A stretch of DNA of 64,000 nucleotides from CAVZCK01 sp963798805 (lineage in GTDB: Bacteria; Pseudomonadota; Alphaproteobacteria; Rhizobiales; Rhodomicrobiaceae), in the NCBI GenBank assembly GCA_963798805.1, contig CAWCVC010000010.1, forward strand, positions 620,001 to 684,000, in the 5' to 3' direction. Position 1 is the first letter of the stretch; each line of letters starts with the position of its first letter. Of the stretch, positions 62,440 through 64,000 are shown in pieces. The notes under the pieces are model-generated. The model worked only from the letters and a program-made list of their open reading frames with translations, ran no database searches and was not told the origin of the DNA. A program made the translations under genes and the position numbers.

Positions 62440-63360
62440 TCATTCGTCGAAGAAATCCTCATCAACTTTCTTCAATTCGAGAGTCTCCTCGACCCGGCAG
62501 CCGACATTGTAGCGGATCATGAGCTGGGCCAGACGCATTCCGTCGATCAGTACGATGCGCTTGCTGAGGAACTTTGCCGTTTCCTCTGCCTCTTGTGTAA
62601 ACGCGGATGTGGTAACGAAGAGTCCTTTCGCCGCCTTGAAGCGGTCGAGGCTGCCGAAAAAATCGCGGATCGCCGATGCGCCCACATTGTTTCCCGGCCG
62701 ATAACGCTTCGCCTGCACATAGACGCGGTCGAGGCCCAGCACGTCCTGATCGATAACGCCGTCGACACCACCGTCATTCGACTGCCCGAGCGCGCGTCCC
62801 GCTTCTTTTGCCGAACCGCCATAGCCCATCGCCAGCAATAGTGACACGACCAGACGTTCGAAAAAATCGGGGGGCGCTGCTGCGATCCGGTCGAGCAATT
62901 CCTGGCCCAATTGCGACTGAATTTCCTTATGAGCTTGCCGGAGCGCTTCATCGGGCGTCGCCGACGATGCGACCACCTCCTCGATTGCCTGCTGTGTCCC
63001 GTCGGTCTTTTCCGACCGAGTTCGCGCCTTGAATTCGAGGAACTCCGGAAAGCGGGACAGATAAGCGTTGTCGATGCGGTCGAGGCCGGCCTGCAGCGCC
63101 TCGCTGCCCCGCTCCGTAAGCTGAAAGTGTGCTCGTTTCGGCGCCGATAAGAGACCCGCCTGCTTGAGATAGGTCTTTGCCCAATGCACCCGATTGGCAA
63201 ATACGGTCTGGCGGCCACTCGGCAAGAGTTCTTCGCGTTCATCCGCCGTAAGCTCGAACTCGTCGGCCAGTTTCGATATCACGTCCGTAATCCGGACAGA
63301 TCCGGACACGGCCGACCGAAGCACGGGAAGCATGAGTGTCTGATAATCCGGAAGCGTCAT
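62440..63360 (-). CDS. mrr: Mrr-type restriction endonuclease
   Basis: A 306-residue two-domain protein: an N-terminal winged-helix Mrr_N part (QTLMLPVLRSAVSGSVRITD and VHWAKTYLKQAGLLSAPKRA) and a C-terminal Mrr catalytic domain with the PD-(D/E)XK pattern SNDGGVDGVIDQDVLGLDRV, VYVQAKRYRPGNNVGASAIR and DFFGSLDRFKAAKGLFVTTS. Such enzymes cut methylated DNA. No methyltransferase gene is next to it. The start at 63360 follows GGGGACGG; a second ATG 18 bp upstream is possible. Confidence 0.9.
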   Translation of the reverse strand: MTLPDYQTLMLPVLRSAVSGSVRITDVISKLADEFELTADEREELLPSGRQTVFANRVHWAKTYLKQAGLLSAPKRAHFQLTERGSEALQAGLDRIDNAYLSRFPEFLEFKARTRSEKTDGTQQAIEEVVASSATPDEALRQAHKEIQSQLGQELLDRIAAAPPDFFERLVVSLLLAMGYGGSAKEAGRALGQSNDGGVDGVIDQDVLGLDRVYVQAKRYRPGNNVGASAIRDFFGSLDRFKAAKGLFVTTSAFTQEAEETAKFLSKRIVLIDGMRLAQLMIRYNVGCRVEETLELKKVDEDFFDE

Positions 63361-63466
63361 AGCCGTCCCCATCGACATCCGGCGATGAAGCTATTCGATT
63401 TTCTTCTGCCGGAACACCTGCACAGGGCCGGCGATGTTAAATCCGGAAAGTTATTAAGCGCTTCTT

Positions 63467-64000
<534 letters not shown>

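Overview
The window is a high-GC stretch from an alphaproteobacterium, most likely of the order Hyphomicrobiales and possibly Beijerinckiaceae-like. This is inferred from the gene set (PopZ, a TolC-type protein paired with a Pcm-type methyltransferase, OpgC, IlvD, valS, thiC) and from the IS families. No rRNA, tRNA or CRISPR array was seen. A low-GC-tolerant, IS-rich accessory half (about 1-35 kb) is followed by an orderly housekeeping half (about 35-64 kb).

Positions 1-4,700 are a gene graveyard. Fragments of a YdcF/DUF218 protein, a WcaF-type acetyltransferase, a class I methyltransferase and a family 2 glycosyltransferase still lie in order on the plus strand but carry many frameshifts. 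They are followed by unreadable sequence and a reverse-strand tyrosine recombinase remnant. From 4.8 to 12.3 kb insertion sequences dominate: an IS1380 transposase, a broken IS630, and a nest in which IS110 sits inside an IS66 remnant that sits inside an IS481 remnant. One intact family 4 glycosyltransferase survives among them. Positions 12.3-15 kb hold gmd and fcl (GDP-L-fucose synthesis) and a NusG/RfaH-like gene. Positions 15-17.5 kb hold two decayed toxin-antitoxin modules.

Positions 18-20.7 kb encode a decarboxylating dehydrogenase, a truncated malate/lactate-type dehydrogenase and a metallo-beta-lactamase-fold hydrolase. Positions 20.9-31.9 kb are the core of an exopolysaccharide locus. 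A reverse-strand operon encodes a CpsB-type phosphatase, a Wza-type export lipoprotein, a Wzc-type BY-kinase, a J-domain-like protein and a large membrane-anchored protein; a curlin-repeat protein lies downstream. A divergent set encodes a small secreted protein, an O-antigen ligase/polymerase-like membrane protein and an initiating sugar transferase. With gmd/fcl, the glycosyltransferase and the 1-3 kb pseudogenes this looks like one fucose-containing polysaccharide locus broken up by insertion sequences and decay. An IS21 element (32.2-34.8 kb) ends it, next to a displaced copy of the 3' end of the OsmC gene found at 62 kb.

Positions 35-64 kb carry a porin-like protein, gamma-glutamyltransferase, a TPR protein, a YHS protein, a frameshifted TPP enzyme overlapping opgC, an esterase, a TonB-like protein, an ABC-2 exporter, a polysaccharide deacetylase, xthA, a Sel1-repeat protein coupled to ilvD, valS (with an internal low-GC mosaic block), popZ, a TolC-type protein, a Pcm-type methyltransferase, osmC, an Mrr-type endonuclease and the 3' part of thiC. 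Three short TA-flanked hairpin elements share end features with the IS630 and look like a family of non-autonomous elements.
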